From: Burkholderiales bacterium
GTDB taxonomy: Bacteria > Pseudomonadota > Gammaproteobacteria > Burkholderiales > Burkholderiaceae_C
Assembly: GCA_016185015.1 (NCBI GenBank)
Contig: JACPOI010000019.1
Coordinates: forward strand, 58,106 to 122,105
Length of the DNA stretch: 64,000 nucleotides
Direction of reading: 5' to 3'
The translations under genes and the position numbers were made by a program. The notes beneath the pieces are model-generated. The model worked only from the letters and a program-made list of their open reading frames with translations, made no database searches and was not told the DNA's origin. Below are positions 55,221-64,000 of this stretch, piece after piece. Within the stretch, counting starts at the first letter, position 1, and each line of letters begins with the position of its first letter.

Positions 55221-56753
55221 TCAGGCAAACAACTGCTTGTACTGGTCGCGCAGCAGGTTTTTCTGCACCTTGCCCATGGTGTTGCGCGGCAGGTCATCCA
55301 CCACGTAGCACTTCTTGGGGATCTTGAAGTTGGCCAGCTTGGACTTGAGCACGGCGATGACCTGTTCCCCATCGACGACCGCCCCCGCCTTGCGAACCAC
55401 CACGGCCACCCCGACCTCACCGAAATCAGGATGCGGCACACCCACCAGCGCGCTCTCGGCCACGCCCGGGAGCTCGTTGATGTAACCCTCGATCTCGGCC
55501 GGGTAAACGTTGTAGCCGCCACTGATGATCAGGTCCTTGCTGCGGCCGACGATGCTCACGTAACCGCGCTCATCGAGCTTGCCCACGTCGCCGGTCCGGA
55601 AGTAGCCGTCGTCGGTGAATTCTTCTTTCGTCTTCTCGGGCATGCGCCAGTAGCCCTTGAACACGTTCGGGCCCTTGACCTGGATGCCGCCGATCTCGCC
55701 CACCGGCAGGCGCCGGCCGGCCTCGTCGCAGACGCGCAGGCTCACCCCCGGCAGGGGGAATCCCACCGTGCCGCCGCGGCGCTCGCCCTGGGCGGCGGCG
55801 TAAGGATTGGACGTCAGCATGATGGTCTCGCTCATGCCGTAACGCTCCAGGATGGTGTGACCGGTGCGCTGCTGCCAGGCCTGGAAGGTCTCGATCAGCA
55901 GCGGCGCTGAACCGGCGATGAACAGGCGCATATTGCGTACGACCTCGCGGGTCAAGCCCGGCTCGGCCAGCAGGCGCACGTAGAGCGTGGGAACGCCCAT
56001 GAACACCGTGGCCTCGGGCATCTTCTCGAGCACGCGTTTCGGATCGAACTTTGCCATCCAGAACATCTTGCTGCCGTTGAGCAGCGCCCCATGCAAGGCC
56101 ACGAACAGGCCGTGCACGTGGAAGATGGGCAGCGCATGGATGAGCACGTCACCGGGTTTCCAGCCCCAGTAGTCCTTCAGCACCTGGGCATTGCTCAGCA
56201 GGTTGCCGTGCGTCAGCATAGCGCCCTTGCTGCGGCCGGTGGTGCCGCTGGTGTAGAGGATGGCGGCCAGGTCATCGGCCTGGCGCTCGACCGGTACGTG
56301 GCGGTCGGAGCAGTGCGCGGCCCGCTCCAGCAGCGAGCCGCTGCGGTTGTCGTCCAGGGTGTAGACATGCTGCGTGCCGGCCTTGAAGGCCAGCTTGCTG
56401 ACCCAGCCGAAATTCTTGCTGCTGCAGACCACCACGGCGGGCTCGGCGTTGCCGATGAAGTACTCGATCTCGGCGCTCTGGTAGGCCGTGTTCAGCGGCA
56501 GGAAGACGTAACCGGCACGCAGCGTGGCCAGGTAAAGCATCATGGCTTCGACCGACTTCTCTACCTGTACCGCCACGCGGGCCCCCTCGGGCAGGTTCAG
56601 CGACTGCAGCAGATTGGCCAGCATGGCCGTGGCGCGCTCCAGGTCGCGCCAGGAATAGCTCAGGCCGTTGTCGGTCTCGATGGCCACGGCATCGAGCTGG
56701 GCAGGGAAAGCCGCACGCAGTGCGGAAAATAGATTGGCGTTGGATCGGGACAT
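55221..56753 (-). CDS. matB: Malonyl-CoA synthetase (malonate-CoA ligase)
   Basis: ANL-family ligase of 510 residues that makes malonyl-CoA from malonate, ATP and CoA. The ATG at 56753 begins MSRSNANLFSALRAAFP. Motifs are YTSGTTGRSKGAMLTHGN (P-loop), the MSETIMLTSNPYA segment, DDGYFRTGDVGKLDERGYVSIVGRSKD, and the catalytic lysine in PRNTMGKVQKN. The malonate-specific assignment rests on these plus the same operon encoding malonyl-CoA decarboxylase and a MatR-like regulator. It is last in the operon; 17 bases separate it from the crotonase gene. Confidence 0.9.
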   Translation of the reverse strand: MSRSNANLFSALRAAFPAQLDAVAIETDNGLSYSWRDLERATAMLANLLQSLNLPEGARVAVQVEKSVEAMMLYLATLRAGYVFLPLNTAYQSAEIEYFIGNAEPAVVVCSSKNFGWVSKLAFKAGTQHVYTLDDNRSGSLLERAAHCSDRHVPVERQADDLAAILYTSGTTGRSKGAMLTHGNLLSNAQVLKDYWGWKPGDVLIHALPIFHVHGLFVALHGALLNGSKMFWMAKFDPKRVLEKMPEATVFMGVPTLYVRLLAEPGLTREVVRNMRLFIAGSAPLLIETFQAWQQRTGHTILERYGMSETIMLTSNPYAAAQGERRGGTVGFPLPGVSLRVCDEAGRRLPVGEIGGIQVKGPNVFKGYWRMPEKTKEEFTDDGYFRTGDVGKLDERGYVSIVGRSKDLIISGGYNVYPAEIEGYINELPGVAESALVGVPHPDFGEVGVAVVVRKAGAVVDGEQVIAVLKSKLANFKIPKKCYVVDDLPRNTMGKVQKNLLRDQYKQLFA

Positions 56754-56770
56754 GGTGCGGTTCACAAAAG

Positions 56771-57559
56771 TCAGGGAATCGGATTGGAAAATTCAGCGGC
56801 TCGCTTGGCCAGGAAGGCCGTGATGCCTTCGCGATGCTCGGCGCTGGCGGCGTAGTCGTAGGCCCGGGCCAGCAGGGCGGGCAGTGCGTCGGGCGCGCTG
56901 GACTGCAGGGTGCGCAGGGTCTGCTTGTTCAGGCGGGCTGCCTGCGGGGCCAGTGCCACGATGCGCTGCGTGGTGCCGGCGATCTCCCCCGCCATCGCCT
57001 CTTCGGGAACGATGCGCTGCACAAAACCACGCGCCAGCATCTGCTGCGCCGTCAGCACGGCTGCCTCCAGCAGCATCTCTCGAGCGGTTGCGGGCCCCGC
57101 CTCACGCAGCACCAGGGCGGCCTCACGCGGCGCCATGGGAAAACCGAGCCGGCCGATGGGCGCGCCAAAGCGCGACGAATCGGAGGCGACGCGGATGTCG
57201 CAGCAGCAGGCGATCTCGACGCCCGCCCCCATGCAGTTGCCCTCGATCTGCGCCACGACGGGAACATCACAGTCCAGCACGGCCTGCAGCCCACCCCAGA
57301 CATCGTTCTCGTGAAAGTCGCGCAGGCCGGCTTCGCTGAAGCGAAAGTCGGGATACTCGGAAATATCCCCACCAGCACAAAAATGCCCGCCCTCCCCGCG
57401 CAGCACGATGCAACGCAAGGCGGCATCCTGCTGCAGGGAAACGAACACGGTGCGCAGTTCGCGCCACATCGCGCACGACATGGCGTTGAACTTGCCAGGA
57501 TGGCTGAGCGTGACAATGGCCAGTGCGTCCTGCCGCTGCAGCTGGATACGGCCGCTCAT
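56771..57559 (-). CDS. Crotonase-fold enoyl-CoA hydratase/isomerase-like protein, atypical active site
   Basis: Crotonase-family protein of 262 residues from the ATG at 57559 (MSGRIQLQRQDALAIVTLSH). The CoA/oxyanion regions are normal: HFCAGGDISEYPDF and GNCMGAGVEIACCCDIRVASD. The first catalytic Glu position is kept (GVEIACC), but the second, which in hydratases lies in FGxPE, reads FGAPIGRLGF, so that Glu is missing. Classical hydration is therefore doubtful; isomerase, decarboxylase or thioester hydrolase activity is possible. It is the fourth gene of the malonate operon, which is not a standard place for a hydratase. An upstream frame extension was rejected. Confidence 0.85.
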   Translation of the reverse strand: MSGRIQLQRQDALAIVTLSHPGKFNAMSCAMWRELRTVFVSLQQDAALRCIVLRGEGGHFCAGGDISEYPDFRFSEAGLRDFHENDVWGGLQAVLDCDVPVVAQIEGNCMGAGVEIACCCDIRVASDSSRFGAPIGRLGFPMAPREAALVLREAGPATAREMLLEAAVLTAQQMLARGFVQRIVPEEAMAGEIAGTTQRIVALAPQAARLNKQTLRTLQSSAPDALPALLARAYDYAASAEHREGITAFLAKRAAEFSNPIP

Positions 57560-57606
57560 GATCGAGGCTGGTCCATCAGACGTTCGCAACAGAGTCCGGC
57601 GAAGGC

Positions 57607-58605
57607 TCAATCGAGCTTGGCGCCCGAGAGCTTGACCACCTGTGTCCAGCGCTTGACTTCCGCGCTGACGAACTGGCCGAACTGCTGCGGCGTCATGCTG
57701 CTGAATTCGGCGCCCTGGTTGGCCCATACGGCCTTGGCCTCGGGGGTGTTGCCGGCCTTGCGGATCTCGTCCACGGCACGGGCCTGCACCTCGGCGGGGG
57801 TGCCTTTGGGCGCCCAGATGCCGTACCAGGTCTGCACCGTGTACTCGGGCAGGCCCAGTTCGGCCGCACAGGGCACGTCGGGAAAAGCGGCATTGCGCTT
57901 GGCCCCGGCCACCATCAGGGCCTTGATGCGACCACCCTTGATGTGGGTAGCCGAGGAACCCAGGCCGTCGAACATCATGTCCACGTTGCCGGCGATCAGG
58001 TCCTGCAGGGCCGGGCCAGCACCGCGATAGGGGATGTGGGTGATGAAGGTCTGGGTCTGCTGCTTGAACAGCTCGCCCGCGAGGTGGTGCGAGGTGCCGC
58101 TACCAGCCGAGCCGTAGTTCAGGCTGCCCGGGTTCTTGCGCAGCATCTCCAGGAAGGACTTGAAATCGCTCGCGGTGACCTTCTTGGGGTTGACCACCAG
58201 GACCTGCGGCACCGTAGCCACCAGCGCCAGCGGCACGAAATCCTTCTCGATGTCGTAGTCCAGCTTGGGATACATCGAGGGAGCAATGGTGTGGTGCACG
58301 GCCCCCATGAAGAGGGTGTAACCATCCGGCTGGGCCTTGGCTGCGATGCTCGCGCCCAGTGTGCCGCCGGCGCCACCACGGTTGTCGATGATGAGCTGCT
58401 TGCCGGTCAGCCGGGAAAACGATGCCGACAGGGGACGGGCAAAAGCATCCGTGCCGCCGCCCGCGGGAAAGGGCACGATCATGGTGACCGGCTTGGTCGG
58501 CCAGCCAGACTGCGCCTGCCCCAACAGGGGCCCGGCGGCCAGGCCGGCCGCCGCCAGTCGCAGGATGTCGCGTCGGGTGCCGCGGAAGGGAAATGAGGTT
58601 GTCAT
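57607..58605 (-). CDS. Bug-type tripartite tricarboxylate transporter substrate-binding protein
   Basis: Periplasmic binding protein of 332 residues of the Bug/TctC family, very common in Burkholderiales. The leader has twin arginines (RGTRRDILRLAAAGLAAGPL), suggesting Tat export. Mature marks are KPVTMIVPFPAGGGTDAFAR, LIIDNRGGAGGT, GSGTSHHLAGELFKQ, HIPYRGAGPALQDLIAGNVD, DVPCAAELGLPEYTVQTWYGIWAPKG. The ligand is probably a carboxylate; malonate is plausible from the operon. No TctA/TctB membrane subunits are in the window, so the transporter would be shared or encoded elsewhere. Confidence 0.92.
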   Translation of the reverse strand: MTTSFPFRGTRRDILRLAAAGLAAGPLLGQAQSGWPTKPVTMIVPFPAGGGTDAFARPLSASFSRLTGKQLIIDNRGGAGGTLGASIAAKAQPDGYTLFMGAVHHTIAPSMYPKLDYDIEKDFVPLALVATVPQVLVVNPKKVTASDFKSFLEMLRKNPGSLNYGSAGSGTSHHLAGELFKQQTQTFITHIPYRGAGPALQDLIAGNVDMMFDGLGSSATHIKGGRIKALMVAGAKRNAAFPDVPCAAELGLPEYTVQTWYGIWAPKGTPAEVQARAVDEIRKAGNTPEAKAVWANQGAEFSSMTPQQFGQFVSAEVKRWTQVVKLSGAKLD

Positions 58606-58641
58606 GCTTGTCTCCTTTGGTTATTTGAAAGCGAATCTGGC

Positions 58642-60123
58642 TCAGAACTGAAGATCATCAATCGAAGCCGCAACAGCTATTTTGCCCTCTGCCAGCTGGT
58701 CTCGCTGACGGTCCAGACGCTTGAGATCGTAGAGGTAGTTGACCATGAGGCCGAACGACTGCTTGAGGCCCTTGGGCGAGGGGTCACCCATCCAGTTCAG
58801 CCGCTCGACGCGGGCCCCATTGCCCAAGTGAAAACGCGCCACCGGGTCGGCAGGTTTGCCATCCACCATCTCGCGCCCCAGATAGTGGGCGGCGCAGTGC
58901 AGCAACCAGCGCGAGAGCGCAGACTTCGGGTCCAGCGAATCGACCCGGTCCAGGGCCAGCAGCACATGCGCCGCGGCGGGCGGCTCGAAACCCACGACCC
59001 GCCCCAGTTCAGCCCGTTCTTTCTCGGGCGTCAGGGCCAGCATGCGCTCGGCGTTCTGCGTCAGCCAGGCGCGCAAGCCGGGAATCGGCGAGAGGGTGGC
59101 GAAATGCCTGAGCCGGGGAAATTCGGCACTCAGCGTCTCCACCACCCGCTTGATCAGCGAGTCACCAAAGCTCACGCCGCGCAGCCCGGACTGGGTGTTG
59201 CTGATGGAATAGAAGATGGCCGTCGTGGCCTTGCCCAGATCGGACGCCGCGGCCTGCTCATCGAGCAGGGGCGTGATGCTGTCGGCCATATGGTCGATCA
59301 GCGCGACCTCGACGAAGATCAGCGGCTCGCCCGGCAGGCGTGGATGGAAAAAGCCATAGCAACGGCGGTCCGAATCCAGCCGGTTCTTGACATCGTCCCA
59401 GCTGCGGATGTCATGCACGGCCTCGTACTTGATCAGCTTTTCCACCAGCGAGGCCGGCGAGTCCCAGCTGATGCGCTGCAACTCCAGAAAACCGACATCG
59501 AACCAGGTGGAGAACATGTACTCCATCTCCACGTCCAGCGCTTGCAGCCGCTTGTCCTTCTTCAGGAAAGGCTGCATTTCGGCCCGCAGGTCCACCAGGA
59601 AACGGATGCCCTCGGGCAGCACGCTGAAACGCTGGAGCAGGCGCCGGCGCGGCGAGACCGTGGCCCGGCGGTACTGCACTTCGGCAGCCGCCTCATCGGG
59701 TGTGCCCACCGCGGCGGCGAACTTGGCCTGGGCGCTTTTGACCTTTTCGGTATCGGCCGTGAACATCTCGCTCATCAGCAGCCACATGTCGCGTCGCCGG
59801 GCCACGGTGGCGCCCGCATAGCGCTCGATCAGGATCTGGGCGCGCCGCCCGCCCTCGACCTCGCTGATGCGCGGGTCGATGGTTGCCTTCAGCTCCTCGA
59901 GCACGAGTCGCAGCATGCGCGGCGACATCGCCTCTTCCTTGTGCCGCCGGCTGGCCGCCAGACGCTCGCGCGTGGGCCGCTCAGCGGCCGGGCCCGCCAC
60001 GCCGCCATGCGCTGGGCCACGCACGGCCTGTGTGCGTCCGGCGACATCGCTTGCCAGCAGGCCCTTGCGGTCGATGGGGAAGAGTCGCGAGACGTTGCGG
60101 CTGATCCAGCTCGTTGCGTTCAT
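58642..60123 (-). CDS. matA: Malonyl-CoA decarboxylase
   Basis: Converts malonyl-CoA to acetyl-CoA and CO2. The 493-residue protein has the N-terminal helical MCD domain (LRLVLEELKATIDPRISEVEGG, LMSEMFTADTEKVKSAQAKF) and the C-terminal GNAT-like catalytic domain with CYGFFHPRLPGEPLIFVEVALI, STTQSGLRG-like SNTQSGLRGVSFGDSLIK, TLSPIPGLRAWL, and the conserved HYLGRE and ARFHLGNGARVERLNWMGD segments. It starts at the ATG at 60123, overlapping the regulator stop by ATGA. With MatB it forms the simple malonate pathway malonate to malonyl-CoA to acetyl-CoA. Confidence 0.94.
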   Translation of the reverse strand: MNATSWISRNVSRLFPIDRKGLLASDVAGRTQAVRGPAHGGVAGPAAERPTRERLAASRRHKEEAMSPRMLRLVLEELKATIDPRISEVEGGRRAQILIERYAGATVARRRDMWLLMSEMFTADTEKVKSAQAKFAAAVGTPDEAAAEVQYRRATVSPRRRLLQRFSVLPEGIRFLVDLRAEMQPFLKKDKRLQALDVEMEYMFSTWFDVGFLELQRISWDSPASLVEKLIKYEAVHDIRSWDDVKNRLDSDRRCYGFFHPRLPGEPLIFVEVALIDHMADSITPLLDEQAAASDLGKATTAIFYSISNTQSGLRGVSFGDSLIKRVVETLSAEFPRLRHFATLSPIPGLRAWLTQNAERMLALTPEKERAELGRVVGFEPPAAAHVLLALDRVDSLDPKSALSRWLLHCAAHYLGREMVDGKPADPVARFHLGNGARVERLNWMGDPSPKGLKQSFGLMVNYLYDLKRLDRQRDQLAEGKIAVAASIDDLQF

Positions 60124-60788
60124 GCCAGTCTCCGGCTTTTTTGATGACGGGCCAATTCACGCAGAGCTTCGCGCTGGCGCGTCAGGTGCGTGCGCATCGC
60201 CGCCTCCGCACCCTCGCCGTCGCGCGCCTTGAGCGCTGCGAACACGGCCAGGTGTTCGCTCAGGCTCTGCTCCAGCCGCCCCGGCGCATGCAACTGCTGC
60301 AGCCGGGCCAGCTTGAGGATCTTGCGCAGATCGCCAATGACCTGGGCCAGCCAGCGGTTGTTGGCCAGCGTGATGATGGCCTCGTGGATGGCGAAATTGG
60401 TTTCGTAGTAGTCGACGATGCGCTTGTTGCGTGCCGCCTTCTGCAGCTTGTCGTGCAGCGCCTCCAGCGCGACCAGGTCGGCATCGCTGGCGTGGCTGGC
60501 GGCCTCGTGTGCACACCGCCCCTCCAGCAGGGCAATCACGGGAAAGATTTCATCGAGATCCTGCTCGGTGACCTCGTTCACGAAACAGCCGCGCCGCGGC
60601 TCGTGTCGTACCAGCCCCTCGGCCGTCAAGACCTTGAGCGCCTCCCGCAACGGCGTGCGGGAAATCTCCAGACGCACGCACAGGACGGCCTCGTCCACGA
60701 AGCTGCCCGGCGCCAGGGTGCCATTGAAGATCTCCTTCCGCAGGGTGTCTGCGACCTGTTCGTGCAAGGAGTTGTGGACAACACGCAT
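60120..60788 (-). CDS. matR: GntR-family regulator (FCD), probable MatR
   Basis: FadR-subfamily regulator of 222 residues from the ATG at 60788 (MRVVHNSLHEQVADTLRKEIF). Winged-helix marks: [33 protein letters not shown] domain: DLDEIFPVIALLEGRCAHEAASH, YYETNFAIHEAIITLANNRW and SLSEHLAVFAALKARDGEG with His residues for metal/ligand. It heads the malonate operon and overlaps matA by four bases, so it probably autoregulates and senses malonate. A longer start (60863) would run through the operator region and was rejected. It is clearly related to the FCD regulator at 21590-22225. Confidence 0.88.
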   Translation of the reverse strand: MRVVHNSLHEQVADTLRKEIFNGTLAPGSFVDEAVLCVRLEISRTPLREALKVLTAEGLVRHEPRRGCFVNEVTEQDLDEIFPVIALLEGRCAHEAASHASDADLVALEALHDKLQKAARNKRIVDYYETNFAIHEAIITLANNRWLAQVIGDLRKILKLARLQQLHAPGRLEQSLSEHLAVFAALKARDGEGAEAAMRTHLTRQREALRELARHQKSRRLA

Positions 60789-60865
60789 GGGCAGACCTGC
60801 TGGGAAGTGCGAACCCCTGTGGACTCCGAAAACCGGGCTCGGGGACCACAGAACCATGGTCATAA

Positions 60866-60890
60866 TTTTACGTAATTACGCATAATTACG
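60866..60890. promoter_or_regulatory. Operator-like AT-rich repeats upstream of the malonate operon
   Basis: The perfect palindrome CGTAATTACG (60871-60880) is followed directly by CATAATTACG (60881-60890), an 8-of-10 direct repeat in a GC-rich setting. Position 80-100 bases before the matR start fits a FCD-regulator operator. The CATAATTA core also occurs in the operator-like region of the other FCD regulator (21545-21552). Confidence 0.6.
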
Positions 60891-60959
60891 AAACACAGGA
60901 ATAACCCTGAGTCTCATGCACGCCACAAAAAGGCGCGCCCAGTCAGGAAAATACCCGGT

Positions 60960-61772
60960 TCAGGACCGCAGCGGCTGACGGCCAGCCCACCACCAGACGC
61001 CCGCCCCTACGACGATCATGGGCAAGCACAGCCACTGCCCCATGCTCAGGTTCAGGGCCAGCAGGCCGAGGTAGTCGTCGGGTTCACGGAAGTACTCGGC
61101 AATGAAGCGCAGCACCCCGTAGCCCGCCAGGAAGGCAGCCGCCACCTGGCCCCGGGCCCTGGGCTTGCGCGCATAGAACCACAGCAGCACAAACAGCAGC
61201 AGCCCTTCGAGCAGGAACTGGTAGATCTGGGAGGGATGACGCGGCGCATCACCCGCGCCGCGAAACACCATGCCCCAGGGCAGCGTGGGGTCGGCCACGC
61301 GCCCCCAGAGTTCGCCGTTGATGAAGTTGCCGATGCGCCCGGCGGCCAGGCCCGTGGGCACGCAGGGCGCCACGAAATCGGCGACCTGCAGCCAGTGCTT
61401 GTGGCGGGCACGCGCAAACCACAACATGGCAACCACCACCCCAAGCATGCCACCGTGAAAGCTCATGCCGCCCTGCCAGAGCGCAAAAATCTCCAGCGGG
61501 TGGCTCAGGTAATAGGCAGGCTTGTAGAACAGGCAATAGCCCAGCCGACCGCCGATGACCACGCCGATCACACCGTAGAACAACACGTCCTCGACATCAC
61601 GCCGGCCCCAGGCCCCCGCCCCGCGCACCGAGGCATAAGGCTCGTGCCGCAGCCGGCGCAGGCCCAGGAACATGAAAAGGGCAAAGGCCACCAGATAGGT
61701 GATGCCGTACCAGTGGATGGCCAGGGGCCCCAGGCGCAAGGCCACCGGATCGATCGCGGGGTGTATCAGCAT
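60960..61772 (-). CDS. lgt: Prolipoprotein diacylglyceryl transferase
   Basis: Inner-membrane enzyme that attaches diacylglycerol to the lipobox cysteine of prolipoproteins, the first step of lipoprotein maturation. The ATG at 61772 gives 270 residues ([21 protein letters not shown]); a start three codons earlier is possible. The Lgt signature [13 protein letters not shown] is present, with the catalytic-type His/Arg surroundings [15 protein letters not shown] and [16 protein letters not shown]. Seven membrane helices are predicted. It is divergent from ilvD with 92 bases between the starts. It stands alone downstream, with no thyA or other usual partner. Confidence 0.95.
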   Translation of the reverse strand: MLIHPAIDPVALRLGPLAIHWYGITYLVAFALFMFLGLRRLRHEPYASVRGAGAWGRRDVEDVLFYGVIGVVIGGRLGYCLFYKPAYYLSHPLEIFALWQGGMSFHGGMLGVVVAMLWFARARHKHWLQVADFVAPCVPTGLAAGRIGNFINGELWGRVADPTLPWGMVFRGAGDAPRHPSQIYQFLLEGLLLFVLLWFYARKPRARGQVAAAFLAGYGVLRFIAEYFREPDDYLGLLALNLSMGQWLCLPMIVVGAGVWWWAGRQPLRS

Positions 61773-61864
61773 GGGCGCCATTGTGCCGCAGCCCAAACCG
61801 GACCAGCCACGGCTTACACTCACGGTTTGCATTGATTTCCCGGCTCCCCTGCCGCACACCCACC

Positions 61865-63559
<1,695 letters not shown>

Positions 63560-63573
63560 GCCTCGTCGCAAAC

Positions 63574-63605
63574 AAAAAGCCCCGGAAATCCCGGGGCTTT
63601 TTTTT
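63574..63605 (+). terminator. Intrinsic terminator after ilvD
   Basis: Stem AAAAAGCCCCGG / CCGGGGCTTTTT with loop AAATC, then more T residues. It lies 15 bases after the ilvD stop and can also end the convergent small gene. Confidence 0.93.
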
Positions 63606-63622
63606 GGACCGCCATCGCAGAC

Positions 63623-63859
63623 TCAGCGTTTGCGTTTCATGCCCATGGCGTCACGCTGCTTGTTGATGCGATCCAGACGCCGCTTGTCCTCGCGTTCCAT
63701 GGCCTTGCGCCGCGTGTAGCCGCTGGCATCGGCCCAGGACCACCAGGCCACCGCCAGGCCAAAAGGCGCCAGTACGATCCACCAGCTCCAGCCCACGACC
63801 GGATCGATATCGAGGTATTTCATCAGCAGAAGAATGATGCCCAGTCCCAGCAAATACAT
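63623..63859 (-). CDS. Small Trp-rich membrane protein (TIGR04438-like)
   Basis: A 78-residue protein with two short membrane helices (MYLLGLGIILLLMKYL and WWIVLAPFGLAVAWWSW) and a basic charged tail (YTRRKAMEREDKRRLDRINKQRDAM). The W-S-W-W and WW-S-W patterns match the small Trp-rich proteins I know from Comamonadaceae and other Burkholderiales. No biochemical function is established. It converges on ilvD through the terminator. Confidence 0.85.
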   Translation of the reverse strand: MYLLGLGIILLLMKYLDIDPVVGWSWWIVLAPFGLAVAWWSWADASGYTRRKAMEREDKRRLDRINKQRDAMGMKRKR

Positions 63860-63868
63860 GTGCAGCCC

Positions 63869-63903
63869 TCAGTCTTTGTGCTGCAGGCTCACCACGCGGG
63901 TCA
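63869..63903 (-). pseudogene. Possible 3' stub of a gene cut by a mobile element
   Basis: On the minus strand an open frame ends with MTRVVSLQHKD and a TGA at 63869-63871, just upstream of the small Trp-rich gene. Beyond it, the sequence turns into the 21-base repeats of the next feature. This would fit the last codons of a gene whose 5' part was displaced. It may equally be plain intergenic DNA. Confidence 0.25.
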
Positions 63904-63910
63904 TGTCAAC

Positions 63911-63956
63911 CCAAATTAGAAATGTCCCCTGATGTCCAAATTAGAGATGTCCCCTG
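63911..63956. repeat. Two 21-base direct repeats, probable terminus of an insertion element
   Basis: CCAAATTAGAAATGTCCCCTG (63911-63931) and the same with one A-to-G change (63936-63956) occur with a 25-base period. This is unlike the surrounding GC-rich DNA. Repeated AAATTAG-A-ATGTCC motifs near the end of a transposon, before a short leader and an ATG, are what I would expect of the end region of an IS21-type or similar element. The element itself would lie to the right of the window. Confidence 0.5.
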
Positions 63957-63968
63957 TGCAAGATCACG

Positions 63969-64000
63969 ATGGACATGAGGATGCAGCTGCGGGCACAGGC
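63969..64000 (+). CDS. Possible start of a transposase/integrase frame (cut by window end)
   Basis: After the direct repeats, an ATG at 63969 opens MDMRMQLRAQ and continues to the window end without a stop. An MQLR start is seen in some IS21-type IstA proteins, but ten codons cannot prove this. Reported only because of its position next to the repeats. Confidence 0.25.
   Translation, partial: MDMRMQLRAQ

Noticed and set aside
63911..63956. CRISPR array
   Set aside because: Only two repeats with a 4-base gap, so there is no spacer of proper size and no cas gene.

Overview
This GC-rich window, with genes packed tightly on both strands, looks like chromosomal DNA of a betaproteobacterium in the order Burkholderiales, most likely a Comamonadaceae-type organism. 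That is an inference from the gene set: a class I intracellular PHB depolymerase, a full cbb3 oxidase locus with a dedicated Fnr, a TTT-type Bug binding protein, a Trp-rich small protein and an aryl-polyene-like locus. No rRNA, tRNA, CRISPR array or prophage was seen. No stretch over 300 bases lacks a gene.

Layout. 1-9.3 kb holds housekeeping genes: an iscR 5' part cut by the window edge, uvrB, an aromatic/aspartate aminotransferase, a GST, an RssA-type patatin, a DEAD-box helicase, a TauE-like permease and a chalcone-isomerase-like secreted protein. 9.4-14 kb holds an exported-looking DODA-type dioxygenase, phaZ, an orphan soluble RnfB and a chemoreceptor. 14-22.2 kb is a propionyl-CoA to succinyl-CoA operon (mutase, MeaB, carboxylase beta and alpha, VOC/epimerase-like protein) with a divergent GntR/FCD regulator. 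A PAS-GGDEF-EAL protein and dusA follow.

26-41.9 kb is the most unusual part. It is an aryl-polyene (APE)-like type II fatty acid/polyketide cluster with two ACPs, two complete ketosynthases plus a chain-length-factor-like partner, three hotdog dehydratases, a ketoreductase, a CoA/ACP ligase, a methyltransferase, two acyltransferases, a LolA-like carrier, an MMPL exporter, a COG4648 membrane protein, a PAP2 protein and a GT2 glycosyltransferase. The ligase is fused to a membrane segment and an apparently intact NodB polysaccharide-deacetylase domain. I know of no description of this fusion.

42-53.4 kb is a microaerobic respiration island: TauE/SafE protein, hemN, fnr, and ccoI-S-N-O-Q-P-G-H plus a small Cys-tailed membrane protein, then a universal stress protein. 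Three FNR boxes (44084, 50238, 52788) tie it together. ccoQ and ccoS, 45 codons each, were found by direct reading.

53.4-55.2 kb carries two tandem paralogous secreted beta-barrel-like proteins of unknown function. 55.2-60.9 kb is a malonate-use operon (regulator, malonyl-CoA decarboxylase, Bug binding protein, an atypical crotonase, malonyl-CoA synthetase). lgt, ilvD and a small Trp-rich protein follow. The right edge shows 21-bp direct repeats beside what looks like the 3' stub of a gene, suggesting that a mobile element begins there.
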